Assembly: GCA_022478985.1 (NCBI GenBank)
Contig: JAKSZP010005264.1
Span: 186,001 to 250,000 of the forward strand
DNA length: 64,000 nucleotides
Source: Massospora cicadina
Lineage: Eukaryota; Entomophthoromycota; Entomophthoromycetes; Entomophthorales; Entomophthoraceae
Direction of reading: 5' to 3'
Shown here: positions 45,390 to 57,684 of the stretch, in pieces
How the letters are laid out: each line of letters starts with the position of its first letter
Position numbering within the stretch: the stretch's first letter is position 1
The notes under the pieces: model-generated
Databases searched by the model: none
What the model was told of the DNA's origin: nothing
What the model saw: only the letters and a program-made list of their open reading frames with translations
Position numbers and translations under genes: made by a program

Positions 45390-48300
45390 TACCTATACAC
45401 AATAATGGTAAAGGAAGGCTTGTAGTTGGATTGGAGTTGTTCTCAGGGTCATTGCAAAAATAGGTCCTGCAACAGATGTATCTTCAGTGGCAATTCTATA
45501 TCTGAGAGGATGTACCTCATTATGGACTAGTATTTCAGAACACATCATATATATAGTCTTAGTGGCCAATATCTTCTTCTGGTTCAGCGTGGATAGGGCA
45601 GTCTTTGTGCAGGTAGTCTGGTTCACTATGCTTACCAGATTTAAACGCACAGTGTAATATCTGCCAAGTGACTGACTCTTGTTTTGCCATTACCAGTTAA
45701 GATTGAGGCCCAAGATTAACTCCTTTGTCTGGTAGTTAGTGTTGTGGCCCTTGGCTACCCAGTCATTGAGAATTTGTGGTCAGGTTGGTGGGTTGCATTT
45801 GGGTTTTGGAAGCAGGTCCTTGGAAGCAGGTCCACATATCTGATTGGGGTCAATTTGAAGCAAATATTAATTGTTTTAGGGGCATACTTGTGGGTGATTC
45901 AATTGCACTCCTCCCAGTTTGTTGCAGAAATCATTGCAGAATTACAGGCTTTGACATCCATGTGAAATTTGATTGGCATCCTAATCCAATGTTTCAAATG
46001 ACCAGACACCTAAGTGCATTGCCCAATTGCACAATTGTCAATAGTATGGGCTGCCTTTCTGGGAGGGCATTAGTGGGTGGTCCACCATCCATTTGCGCAG
46101 TGTGCGTGGGGAGACTGGCTCCTGAAGTCCCTGGACTCTGGCCCAGTTTATGTTTTATGTGAGGGTCAGACAGCACATGTGCATCTGCATCAGCCTAAGG
46201 AACAACTTTGCCCAGATCCACCAAGCGTGTGATTCAAAGTCCAGTAGGCCCATGCCCCCTTTGCTCTTCAGCTTAGAAAGGGTCTCAAGGGCTATTGACA
46301 CCACTTTCACCTTGAACCATAGGAAAGTGTGGGGCATTGAATTGATCTTTTTCTCTAGGTTTGGGCTCATTGGCAGCACATGGGCAATATACTATAGCTT
46401 TGGGAAGATGAATACATTAACAGCCAACACTTTCTCCTCAAGGCTTAGTCTTGCATTTTTTCCAGCAGGCCATTAAGGCCAACAGACTCAATAGTTCCTC
46501 TTGTTCAGTTTCAAGTACTGATAGACCTTTGACATTAAATAGGATACCAAGGTAGCGGATCAACTGCAAGTTCTGGATTGGTGTTGTATCACACAGTGGG
46601 TTGAATTTTGGAACACTGATCCCCATTACAGAGGTTTTTTCCAAGTAAAACTTTGCATTTGATTCTGACTAGTATAGGTACAGAAGCTCTTTGGCGCCCT
46701 GAAGGTCATTCAGAAAGCTGATACCCACTATCATGCCATCTGCAAAGGCTAGCATTTTCAGTGGCAATTGGTTGGGGTAGACAAAGCCCTGGAGTTTTAT
46801 ATCACCCACAGCTAAGATAACGTTCACTGAAAAATTAAAAAGGAGGCAACATGGGATCGCCTTGTTGGAGACTCTGACCAACCAGGATATTGTTGGTTAG
46901 GCCATTGGCAACAATCACCTTTGTGGTCAGGACCAAGTAGAGCATTGAGATCCATGATCTGAAGGATTCAAGTATACCAACCGCTTTTAACACTGCATGG
47001 AGGAAGGACCATGCTACCCAATTGTAGGCCTTATCCATGTCAGGGAACATGAGATATCCCTGTTTGGGTCTCTGCATGTCCTGTAGCACGTTCTGAAAAG
47101 TACCAATACTGTCCCAGATTCTTTGGCCCCTGATAAACCAGCGTTGGGCTTTATAGAGCGTATGTGATGCCATTGCCATTAGCCTATTTAATAAGATGCA
47201 CATGAGCAGCTTGTAGTTGGCATTGGACAGGGTGATTGGGTGCCAGTTCTAAGTTAGCGCTAAAGTCTCTTTTTGTAAAAAATTACAATTTGTGTCTCCT
47301 GGCCTCCCAGGATTTTTGTCTGGTTTGCAGAAAGTAGTTGAAGAGGGTCACAAGTTCTGGTTTAATGCAATTGCAGAATGCATAGTAGATTTCCACGCAC
47401 ATGTTGGGGCCCAGTAATTTTTTCTTTGGCAATTCCTTAAGTGCCTGTTTGACTACATCAATCAAAATTTAGAGCTGACAAGCTAGTGCTATCTTCCAGT
47501 ATATAGGCCTCAAATGCCAGCTTGGCTGGGTCAAAAAGGGCTTCTGTCACCGTTTTGCTTGTCTTGCATTGTTGGAATAACTTGCCATAGATTGTACAAG
47601 TTCACGTTTGATTGATTCCAGGTCTGTTGGCATTTCTCCCATCAAAGTGTCAACCCCATGTATTCTGGCCTTGGTTCAGATTTCCTAGAGGTGCTCCAGG
47701 CCTCCTTGGTCATTGTACCCGCAAGGCTCTGTATTGGTAAGTAGCGTTGGCCTGATGCTCTGAGTTCTGTTTGGCCATTAGGGCCCAGTATCACTTGTGA
47801 GTTGTTTGGTACTCACTCTACCATTCTTTGCTGTCCTGCCAGAAAGATCTAGTCTCTTTAGTGCATCTTTCAGATGCTTTACAGTGGCAGTTCATTTGCA
47901 GGTTTTTTCTTTCTTGAACTTCATACTGCCATGTTTTTTTCTTTGATTTGGACCCATCTTTTCAGGGGATCTATCTCTAGGTGGCAGTCCATATACATGA
48001 CAAACCAATCAAGTCCAGTTTCAATTGTCTGGCACCATTCCCCATTCCTCAGCATGGCTGGTGCCAAGTGCCATTCTTGTTCTTTGGGGGTTCATCCAGA
48101 TTATGTCCACCTGGATGATCATATGGTCACTCTCAGAATTTATGAATCCTCACAGTTGGACGTGAGCGGTTTGAGGTCAGACAACACTAGTATTTAGTCC
48201 AGGCGCAAGCCTGTCTGCAGTAAGCTAGTAAAGTCACATGACCACCTTGTAAGGTTGGCAGAGTCGTCATCCTCCTAATCAATTGTAAGGCACTTACCTG

Positions 48301-48860
48301 ATTTGATTAGGTATTCTAGCATCTTATTGGCCTTACAGTTGGGACTTTTACTTGTTGGGAACATATCCCTACATGCTAATGTTCAACAGTTCAGGTCTCC
48401 TTCAATAACTGTGATTGCATTGTTTTGTACCTCCAGTAAAAATTCCAAAAAAAGTCAGTTTTTTTGGGCTTCAGTGAGGCATAGACAGTTACCACCATAA
48501 GGCTTCTGCTGGTTTCTTTATTTGTAGCAGTCACTGCTAAGATCCTTCTGGCGTAAGTCTCCTCCACAAGTACCAGTTCTATGTTCTTGTTCATTGCTAT
48601 AAATCGCCACATGATCCATACAGAGGGCTTGACAACCTATTTGGCGGGAACATAGGTGGTTTGTTGCGTTTTAGGTTAAGTTCAGCACCATCTCCTTTTG
48701 GTTGCCAGATTGGGTTTTCAAAATTAAAATTAAGACTATAATATTATTTGCTTTAAAATGATGTATCTTCTGCCTTCTTGTTTGTATGCTCACCATTCTC
48801 CAAGCATTCATGATGGCAATCTTTATTTTCAGCTGCCTGACACACAGGTATGAGGCTTAG
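45390..48860 (-). pseudogene. LINE-2 ORF2 (endonuclease - reverse transcriptase), broken
   Basis: Endonuclease: AIMNAWRMV near 48800, an internal MVVTVYASLKPKKTDFFW piece (48391-48612), a GDLN-type loop, and SESDHMIIQVDI (about 48130). RT: KELPKKKLLGPN (47283-47465), then CILLNRLM...QRWFIRGQRIWDSI and FPDMDKAYNWVAW (46835-47203) and GQSLQQGDPMLPPF. The catalytic box reads FADG instead of FADD (about 46750), so a catalytic Asp is lost. IRYLGILFN (about 46540) and GGMGLLDFESHA (46155-46379) follow. The last open piece is 45650-45393. Typical LINE order, not functional. Confidence 0.83.
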
Positions 48861-48869
48861 ATTTTTTAA

Positions 48870-49725
48870 CTGGGTCATGTTTAGAGTCACAAATGGAAAT
48901 TGGGTTATTGGCAGCTGGTGTCACCAAGGGTGGACGTGGGGTAGTGTTTAGCTTGCAAGGTCAGTTGGTTGGCATGAGTATAATGTTACCAGGAATTTTG
49001 TGCACTGGGAATTTAGTTTTCATCCCTGTCTCCCTATTGAAAGTAAATGGTGACAGTTTTAGAACCAGCTCTGGTGCCACCTTTGTCCCTACTGGTGGTG
49101 CTGATGATGACCCCTCAACTGGCAATCAGTTTCAGCCCCATCATTAGATTTGTCAGAGGGATGAGTGTTATTCTTTGGAATTTGATTGGATGACATTGCC
49201 AAACTCATCAATTTGGTGGATGGTTTGGTAGCCTCACTTTGTTTATTTGATGATGGTTTCTGTGTTGATTTTTGTTTCTTTTTGACTTGTCGAGCTTGGA
49301 AGGCAATTTATTCACCTCCTGCACTGAGCGTCCCTTTCTGGGGGATTTTTTGGGCTTGCCTTCTGCCATCATTCCTCTTCACAAATTGTTTATTCCATCT
49401 GGGATGGGTGGGGCGTGACCAGGTCAGGACCTATTTCCTCAACCATCTTATAGGCTTTGGAGTTGGGATTCATAAAGGGTTCATCATCTGCTTTGGGTTG
49501 CCTAAAAAGCTTCTTGCTCCCCATCTTCCCCATGGAAAATGTCCAACTCCTGCTGTTAACACTTCATATCCACGACCTCCATTGGGCTGCATGGTATCTA
49601 CTTCTTAGCCTTTGGTTTAAGAAAGGTTTTTGTCCTGAATTTGGTGACCCTGGTGATGGGGCCATAGTTGTATTTGTGTGAGGTTTTCCTTTTTATGATG
49701 ACAATGAGCCATTATGTGAATGGTC
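48870..49725 (-). pseudogene. LINE-2 ORF1, 3' part after the zinc knuckle
   Basis: Starts at the junction with element G with IHIMAHCHHKKENLTQIQ, which supplies the last H and C of the CCHC knuckle. Basic and Ser/Gln-rich sequence follows with stops. G inserted at tggtc (49721-49725). Confidence 0.7.
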
Positions 49726-51371
49726 TGTAAGTCCTGAGGATCAGCCCCTACAACTGTATAGGGAGCAGCATCCCTTTCAGACAAAAAGGGGCCCAAAGGC
49801 CCAAGTTGACCCCCTGTCACAGTTGAGTGACTTGGCGCATGTGGTAGATGAGCGCTGGGTGACTGCCCTTCCCCCTAAAGACAATCAAGTTTCTCCCCTC
49901 CCTCCCTCCTCAACCCTGGTAAGACTAATAGAGGGGGCCTGCCAGGAGATTATGCAAGCCAGGGGTCATGGGTGGGCCCCTGGGACCCCTCACTTACCAG
50001 GAAAAACATACCAAAATTTTGAGGAAATAGCCAGTGCTAGTATTGGAGTCCAGTCTGAAAATTCCAGGCTGAAGGAGCCAATCCTGACTGGCTGGGGCTG
50101 AAAATCAGATCAGCACACAATTTGGGTTTTAAACCAGGTTATAAGTGACTTGGACCAGTTACCCCTACCCCTGAGATAGATCTGGAAAGTTTGGATCACA
50201 TAAATAATCAGATTGAGAGTTTGGACCAGGTTGCAGATGACCCAGCACCAAGGCCACAGTCCCCCAGGACAAATCTGAGGAATCTGAACTGTGTAAACAG
50301 CCTGACTCAAATGGTCAGGGCCCAGATTGGTACCATCAACCTAGTTTGGCTTTAAAAATTTGAAAAAATCTGCAAAAGTTTTTTTTGATTTTTGCCAAGA
50401 TTTTGGACATCCCTCCACCCTTCCACCCACCAGCCAACCAAATCCCATCACCAATCCCCAATCACCCAATCCCTTAGAATCCCCACTATGCAATTCTACC
50501 AATACTTAAGGCAATTGCCCTGCTGAGGGGCAGTTGTTGGTTCATTATCTAATCTTCCCACACTTTGCGCTAAATAAAACCCAAATACCCCAAACGCCTT
50601 GTTGTGGACTCCACCTATTTATTTTTCAAAATTTCGCCGATCAATCTGGCAAAGTGTGTCACTATCCAAATAATTATTCCAATAATTGCCAAATGAGTCA
50701 TCCAGTCACTTGATCCCGCCACACAGCGGCAGATTGTATCTACCATAAACCACCTTGTCCCCAATGATGGAGTCAATTCTCCATCCATTTTCACATACCT
50801 GTCTAACATGAATCCATCCATTCGCTCTGCCGCTGGGATCTCCAAGACTGCTCCCCTATTGGAGCAGCCTCAGGGCACCCCCACCCTGATGCTCGCAAGC
50901 TCAGCCCCCACGCCCAGCTTGTTTACCACTGGTCCTACCCACCTGAGGGCCCTAGAGCACCACACCCAAGGGGAGCTCAGCCCTAATGCTTGCCATGGGT
51001 CCATTTTCCTCTCTGACGGCACCCCTGTTTGTGCGGTAGGTCCTGTGCCACCCCTCGCTGGCACACAAACTCACCTATTCAAAACCAAAGGCCAGCAACT
51101 GTGAACCCTGGAGGAGTCATCATCCTCCTGTCTCTCCCACCCTTGGGGGTTGCCCTCACAAGGCTTGAGGTTGCCCCCATTGCAACCATCTGGTTTGCCT
51201 TGGGGGCCTTCAGTATATTGATGAACCTTTACTTTCCTCACATCCCCAATAGATCTCCCCTTCTTTTAGTCACACAGACTGCTGTGCCTTGGCATTCTGG
51301 GCTCTCCACTGGATGCTCACACACACCTGACTGGGAGCCCAGTCTAATTCTTATCAGCTGCTTCCATGACA
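49726..51371 (+). repeat. Element G 5' LTR
   Basis: Unusually long LTR. Contains an open reading frame, 49823-50101 (LAHVVDERWVTALPPKD...), mirrored at 56126-56497 in the other LTR. Confidence 0.93.
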
Positions 51372-53220
51372 TAATAAACTGACCAATAACCTCAGCCTTC
51401 TCCGCCCTCCTCGCTGGCACTGGTGAAGCATTGGCCTACACCCTTACCCTAAATATACTCTCTCTTTGCGACCTGGCCTTCTCCTGCTGGTTGGCTGCCT
51501 TGTTCATCCAAGCATGCTGCTAGGTTATATTGATCTGGTCCCTGCCCTGCTGAGCCCTGTCAACAAGTTTCACCCCATCAGTCAACATGATAGGGTTGGG
51601 AGTCTCCCCTATCACCTTCTGATGAGGTGGCTGACCAAATCCTGGGTGTCCTGGCAGAACTTCAGGTGCGCTTTACCGCTGATGGGGGAAATCCCCTTCC
51701 TTCTGATGCTCAGCAGAGCGTAGCTCTCCTTGATGCCCTAGACAGGGATGCCTACCGCTGGGTCAGGGGGAGTGCTCTGATCTGCTGCTAAGTCTGGGAA
51801 CCCCACATCCCTACTGGTGCTGGTCACTTCAGCAGTCCAGGCCCCTGAGTCTAGACTGGCGCACCTCCTCCATCTCTTCACACTAGGACAGACAGCCAAG
51901 GACCTTCCCTCCCTGATCAAAGCCTTCATGGTCCTGGCTCCTATGGTGCCCACCTCTCCCCAAAATTGCCATCTCCACCTTCTGAGCTGCCTTGGACCCC
52001 ACTGTGGCTGCCCATGCATCTTGGGACCCCCTCCCTAGGTCCTTAGAAGTTGCATTCTCTGTGGCTTGTATGATTGGGGCCAGGCCTTTCCATACCCCAC
52101 ATGTGCTGTTGCAGCTCTTGAGGCACCGCATGCCACCTCTCCCCCTGCCAGTGGTCATGGCCAGGGGAAGTGTCCCCCAGGCCTTGCCACCCTCTGTGTC
52201 CCCTCTGTACCCACCTTGGGTACCTTCCCCCAGGAAGAGCCCCTGCCTGATGCACCCCCTGCTCTCCCCAGATCAGAGAGATTAAGTCAGGTTCAGATCC
52301 TGCCCATCTTGGCGCTATCACCCCCCAGAGCCTGCCCATCTGGAGTGGGCGCATATCACAAGGATGAAGCAGAAACCCCCAGTTAACCTGGAGGCCCCCT
52401 TAAAGAGAGTGGAGTGGGCATATGCATCACCCTCGCTGCCCCATTTCGCTGCCCCATTTGGGACAAGGATGGGCATATGCATCAGTAAAAAACCCCAGAT
52501 TACAGTTACAGACCTACTCAGCGCCCCTTGGTCAATCTCTTCTGATGATGAGTCATGCCCCCTCCTCAGCTGCCCTCTCTCTCACCCATCCCAATAAAGA
52601 GGATCAATCCTACTTCTTGTTCCCTATCTCCTTCCCCTCAGAGTCAGGCAAATTACTGTGCAAGCCCTCCTTGACACCAGAGTGGCAGGCAACTTTATCA
52701 ACCTCAGCGTGGCGCATTCCTTGGACCTGGCGATAAAGTAGCCTCATCAGTCCTGGGCGCCTCATCAGAGCCCATGAAGTCTTACCACATCTGACGCCCA
52801 TTGCACTTCTCCATTCTTGATTTTGGGTTTAGTGACCACTTCTCATCCATACAGGACTTGCTCTACCCCGTGATCTTGGGGGTGGGCTGGTGGCGGCAAC
52901 AGCAGGTCTTCATTAATCTTGCAAATAACTTCTTGTTGTTCTCAAACCTCAAGTTGAGTGGAGAGTTTCCCTTATTGAAAACCCTCCCCCTGGGCACATC
53001 CCTCAGCTCCATTTCCCCCCTGATCCCACTCCTATCAACCTCCCTTCAGACTTCCCACCCTTCTTAACCCCCTATAAGTCCATCTTTGACATGTCTCTGG
53101 CTTCCAAGCTCCTCCTACACTCCAAATATGACCTAACATTTCAGTTGACGGTCAACCTAGTTAAGATCAACTGCCCCCTCTACCCCTACACTGAGGAAGA
53201 GGACAAGGCTTTGGGACTTG
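51372..53220 (+). pseudogene. Element G gag and protease
   Basis: By position 51400-52600 is gag: Pro/Leu/Ser-rich pieces with stops, no knuckle found. Protease follows: ITVQALLDTRVAGNFINLSVA, where the active-site DSGA-type motif reads D-T-R-V-A at 52673-52687. The essential Gly is Arg, compatible with a G to A change. Short open pieces to 53067 lead to RT. Confidence 0.65.
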
Positions 53221-54430
53221 GCTAGATGAGATTTTAGAGAAGGGGTGGCTTATAAAAAAATATTCACCTGTCACCTCCCCCATAGTTTTTTCTCAGAAAA
53301 CAGATGGCACCCTGCGCCCTTGAATTGATTATGGCCACCTCAACAACATCACCATCCCTGACCCCTACCCGTTGCCCTTAGAGCAAACCATTGCCCAAGA
53401 TATCGCCAAATCCCAGGTCTTCTCAAAGTTGGATCTGGTGAACGCCTTTAACCAGGTGAGGGTGGCGAGAGAAAAGAGTGGCTCACAGCTATCCACACCT
53501 GCCAGGGTCTTTTTCAATTCAGAGTGATGCACTTTGGACTGAAGAATGCTCTGGCCACCTTCCAACACCTCATTGATGATGTACTTGGGGACTTGCGCTT
53601 CTCATGTGCTGTAGCCTACATTGATGATATTCTGATCCACTCTCCTACCCCAGAGCAACACGCCAAGGATCTAGAAGCAGTGGTGGCAGCCCTCCACAAA
53701 GCAGGTCTCTTTGTAAAACCCTCAAAGTGCAAATTTTTTGGGATGAAGTGACCTTTTTAGGTAACTTCATCTGAAAGATGGATATGCTGTTCCCCCTCTA
53801 AGCTCAAGGTAATCCAGTCTTGGCCTACTCCTACTATACAGAAACAACTTCGAATTTTCCTCAGACCATCACCTTAAAAAAAATTCTCCCCAGCCCTCGC
53901 CCAACTGGTGGCACCCCTTCACCCCCTCACTGGGAAGAACGCCCCTTCAATTGGTCCCCAGAATGCCAGCAGGCCTTCAAGTCTATCAAAGAGGTTTTCA
54001 TCACTGCCCAGTCCTGCAGTATGCTGACACCTCCTGCCCCTTCATTGTAGCCTGTGACGCCTCATTGGTGGTGGTGGGCACTGTGCTGCTACAGGAGCAT
54101 GAGGGGGTCGGGCACCCAGTGGCCTACTACTCCTGAAAATCCACCTCCACAGAACAAGCGTGTCCAATATATGACAAGGAGCTAGCAGCAGTGGCGTGGT
54201 CGCTCACCCACTGGCAATACCTCCTGCAGGGCGCCCAGCATGAAATCACCATTTGGACTGACCATAAGGTATTACTATACTACCACAAACCCCAGAAGTT
54301 GGGGCACCGGCAAACTCACACATACCAGGACCTATGTGGGTTTCATTTTAAATATGAATTCATAAAAGGCCCCCTGAATGTGTTGCTGGACATTCTCAGC
54401 CAAAACCCATCGCTATCAACCAATGGTGGA
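53221..54430 (+). pseudogene. Element G reverse transcriptase and RNase H
   Basis: EKGWLIKKYSPVTSPIVF (about 53238), SKLDLVNAFNQVRV (about 53427), MHFGLKNALATFQHLIDDVLGDL (53524 onward) and an intact catalytic box AYIDDI (YIDD 53617-53628), with LFVKPSKCKFF (about 53708). A frame break follows near 53750. RNase H: FIVACDASLVVVGTVLLQ (about 54040), then after a TGA KELAAVAWSLTHWQYLL and WTDHKVLLYY (54180-54285), ending GPLNVLLDILSQNP. Only a few lesions separate it from an open frame. Confidence 0.88.
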
Positions 54431-55672
54431 GAGGACCTGCAAGAGCTTACTACTGTAGTGCCCCCCTCCCAAAATCCTCTCCTTGGCCCCCCCAAAGGTA
54501 GTTTCTGCCAACCTTGCCCCTGATGCCCCACTCCTCCTCTGCGTCCTCGCTGCCCAGACCTGTTGCCCTGAAGAATTAGAGCTTTATACTGATCTAGAGT
54601 CTACAAGTTGGAAGAGAGCCCCATATAATTTGTGGGAGGGAACCATCTGGTTCTGCAATCAGGTTTGGGTCCCCCCATCCCTACATAACTATGTTATTGA
54701 GGAACACCATGTCCCTCTGACTGTTGGGCACCCCACATCAAGAAGTGCGCAGATCTCATAAAGAGAACTTATAATTGGCCAGAGTCCTCAAAGTATATTC
54801 CTGCCTGGATCTCCCGCTGTGTCACCTGCACCTGGGCAAAATTGGATCACTCTAGGAAGAAGGGGTTGCTACACCCCCTGCAGCAGGCTGAAGGCCCATG
54901 GACCTCAGTCTCCGTAGACTTCATCGTGGAGCTTCCCCCTCTAACAGCTCAGATGCTATCATGGTAGTTGTAGATTGATTTACCAAGTTTGAGCTCTTCA
55001 TCCCCTGCCTCTCCTCTCTTACTATGGTAGAGACCGCAAATTTATTTGTCAACCATGTCTTTGCCATGTTTGGTCTCCCCAAAGAGATAGTGCGTGACAG
55101 GGGACCCCAAGTTCACCGCCCAGTTATGGGAAGAGTTAATAACCCTCCTCAGCATCAAGCCCTGCAGATCTACTGCCTACCACCAGTCTGATGGGCAGAC
55201 TGAGCGGGTGAACCAGGTACTGGAGCAGTACCTGCGTTGTAATGTGACAGCCTTGCAGGACACTTGGGCCAAGGACTTGCCCCTTTCACAGTTTGCATAT
55301 AACAATTCACTCCACTCCTTGACCAACCTCTCCCCCTTTGAGGCCACCCTGGGCTACAACCCCTCCTTCCAAATTGGCCCCCAGCTCTCCTCAGCAGTCC
55401 CTGCAGCTGAAAACCACGTGTGTGCACTTCTTGAGACACACAACCTGGTTTGTGAACATTTGACAAAGTCCATTGAGGACTACAAAAAGTTTGCTGACTG
55501 GAAGCGCCTCCCTGGACACAAGATCAAAGTTGACTCCCTCATTATGCTGGACATCTGCAATCTTCCCTTGAAAGCCCCCACCCAGAAACTTGCAGCCAAA
55601 TGCTTTGGTCCCTTTGAGGTTGAGAAAGACTTAGGCAATGGAGCCTACCATTTGAAGCTGCCCGCTCACTGA
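54431..55672 (+). pseudogene. Element G integrase
   Basis: HHVPLTVGHP (about 54706) and CVTC (about 54818) form the HHCC finger; VSVDFIVELPP and DRFTKF-like core motifs follow out of frame. A 192-codon open stretch, 55094-55672, gives TGDPKFTAQLWEEL, STAYHQSDGQTERVNQ (catalytic E), FAYNNSLHSLTNLSPFEA, LGYNPSF and the GPF domain LAAKCFGPFEVEKDLGNGAY. The first part is broken by frameshifts near 54760-55090. Confidence 0.9.
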
Positions 55673-55965
55673 AAGCAGCATAATGTCTTCCATACCTCCC
55701 TCCTGACCCCCTTCAAAGGGGAAAGGCCAACATCACCAGAGCCAATCCTCATTGGGGAACCCCAGGAAGTGGAGGCTATCCTGGATTCCTGGAGGTCCCA
55801 CAGATCCATTCAATCCCTGGTTGCCTGTAAAGGCTACCCCTATTATGAGAACAGCTGGGTAAGTGCACACAATTGCGCAAATTGCAAGGACCTGATAGAG
55901 GAATTCCACAACTCCCACCTGGCAGCCCCCATTCCCCCAAGAAGATCGCAGCCATCCTGGCCATA
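55673..55965 (+). pseudogene. Element G chromodomain
   Basis: After a TGA and NVFHTSLLTPFKGE comes EVEAILDSW...LVACKGYPYYENSWVSAHNCAN-KDLIEEFH (from 55766). The WKGYP core reads CKGYP. Chromodomains of this type steer integration to marked chromatin. This places G among chromoviruses, a clade common in fungi and plants. Confidence 0.88.
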
Positions 55966-56046
55966 AACTCCCAGAGAGGCACAAGAACTATGCCCTGGTC
56001 CATGCCCCAGGTGGGGCCTCCTCCCTGTCAAAAAAGGAAATGGTAG

Positions 56047-57684
56047 TGTAAGTCCTGGGGACCAGCCCCTACAACTGTATAGGGAGCAGCATCCCTTTCA
56101 GACAAAAAGGGGCCCAAAGGCCCAAGTGGACCCCCTGTCACAGTTGAGTGACTTGGCGCATGTGGTAGATGAGCGCTGGGTGATTACCCTTCCCCCTAAA
56201 GACAATCAGGTTTCTCCCCTCCCCCTCCTCAACCCTGGTAAGACTAATAGAGGGGGCCTGCCAGGAGATTATGCAAGCCAGGGGTCATGGGTGGGCCTCT
56301 GGGACCCCTCACTCACCAGGGAAAACATTCAAAATTTTGAGGAAATAGCCAGTGCTAGTATCAGAGCCTGGATTGAAAATTCCAGTCTGAAGGAGCTGGT
56401 CCAGACTGACTGGGGCCAAAAATCAGATCAGCACACAATTTGGGTTTCAAACCAGGTTATAAGTGACTCAGACCAGTTGACCCTAACCCCAGGATAGATC
56501 TAGGAAGTTTGGATCGCATAAATAATCAGATTAAGAGTTTGGACCAGGTTGTGGATGACCCAGCACCAAGGCCACAGTCCCCCAGGACAAATCCAGGAAA
56601 TCCAAACTATGTGAACAGCCTGACTTAAATGGTCAGGGCCCAGATTGGTACCATCAACCTAGTTTGGCTTTAAAAATTTAAAAAAATCTGCAAAAGTTTT
56701 TTTTTGATTTTTGCCAAGATTTTGGATATCCCCCCACCCTTCCACCCACCAGCCAACCAAATCCCATCGCCAATCCCCAATCACCCAATCCCTTAGAATC
56801 CCCACTATGTGATTTTCCCAATACTTAAGGCAACTGCCCTGCTGAGGGGCAGTTGTCAGTTCATTCTCTAATCTTCCCACACTTTGTGCTAATAAAACCT
56901 AGAATACCCTGAACGCCTTGTTGTGGACTCCGCCTGTTTATTTTTCAAATTCTGCTGATTGATCTGACAAAGTGCGCCACTATCCAAATAATCATTCTAA
57001 TGATTGCTGAATGGGTCATCTGGTCATTCAACCCCACCACATGGCGGTGGATTGTATTCACCATAAACTGCCTCATCCCCAATGATGGAGTCAATTCTCT
57101 ATCTATTTTTGCATACCCATCTAATGAAAATCCATCCATTTGCTCCGCCGCTGGGATCTCCAAGACTGCTCCCCTATTGGAGCAGCCTCAGGGCACCCTC
57201 CCCAATGCTCATGAGCTCAGCCCCACACCCAGCTCATTTGCCACTGGTCCCACCCACCTGAGGGCCCCAGAGCACCCCACCCAAGGGAAGTTTGGCCTTG
57301 ACACTTGCCGCAGGTCTGTTTTCCTCTCTTATGGCACCTCTGTTTGTGCAGTGGGTCCTGTGCCACCCCTTGCTGGCACACAAACTCACCTATTCAAAAC
57401 CAAAGGCTAGCAACTGTGAACCCTGGAGAAGTCATTGTCCTCATCGCTTCTTTCACCCTTGGGGGTTGCCCCATGCAAGACTTGCAGTTGCCCCCATTGC
57501 AACCATCTGGTTTGCCTTGGGGGCCTTCAGTGATGATGAACCTTTACTTTCCTCATGTCCCTAATAGTTCTCCCTTCTTCTAGTCACATGGATCGCTGTG
57601 CCCTTGGCATTATGGGCTCTCCACTGGGTGCTCACACACCTGACTGGGAGCCCAGTCTAATTCTTATCAGCCGCTTCCATGACA
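56047..57684 (+). repeat. Element G 3' LTR
   Basis: Matches 49726-51371. Followed by TSD tggtc. Contains the 123-codon open frame 56126-56497. Confidence 0.93.

Larger units (their letters stand above)
49726..57684 (+). mobile_element. Ty3/gypsy chromovirus, element G
   Basis: Long LTRs, 49726-51371 (1646 bp) and 56047-57684 (1638 bp), begin TGTAAGTCCTG and end TTCCATGACA. Perfect 5-bp TSD tggtc (49721-49725, 57685-57689). The internal region encodes gag, protease, RT, RNase H, integrase and a chromodomain. The LTRs are the most alike of any pair in the window, with many of the visible differences being transitions, so G is probably the youngest LTR element here. No TGG-type primer-binding site is obvious after the 5' LTR. 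Several stops inactivate it. Confidence 0.94.

Noticed and set aside
45776..46162. Forward ORF of 128 codons
   Set aside because: Antisense to the C-terminal part of LINE-2 ORF2; no supported motif.
52043..52386. Overlapping 103-106 codon ORFs on both strands
   Set aside because: Low-complexity Pro-rich readings in the G gag region; only the forward gag assignment is supported by position.
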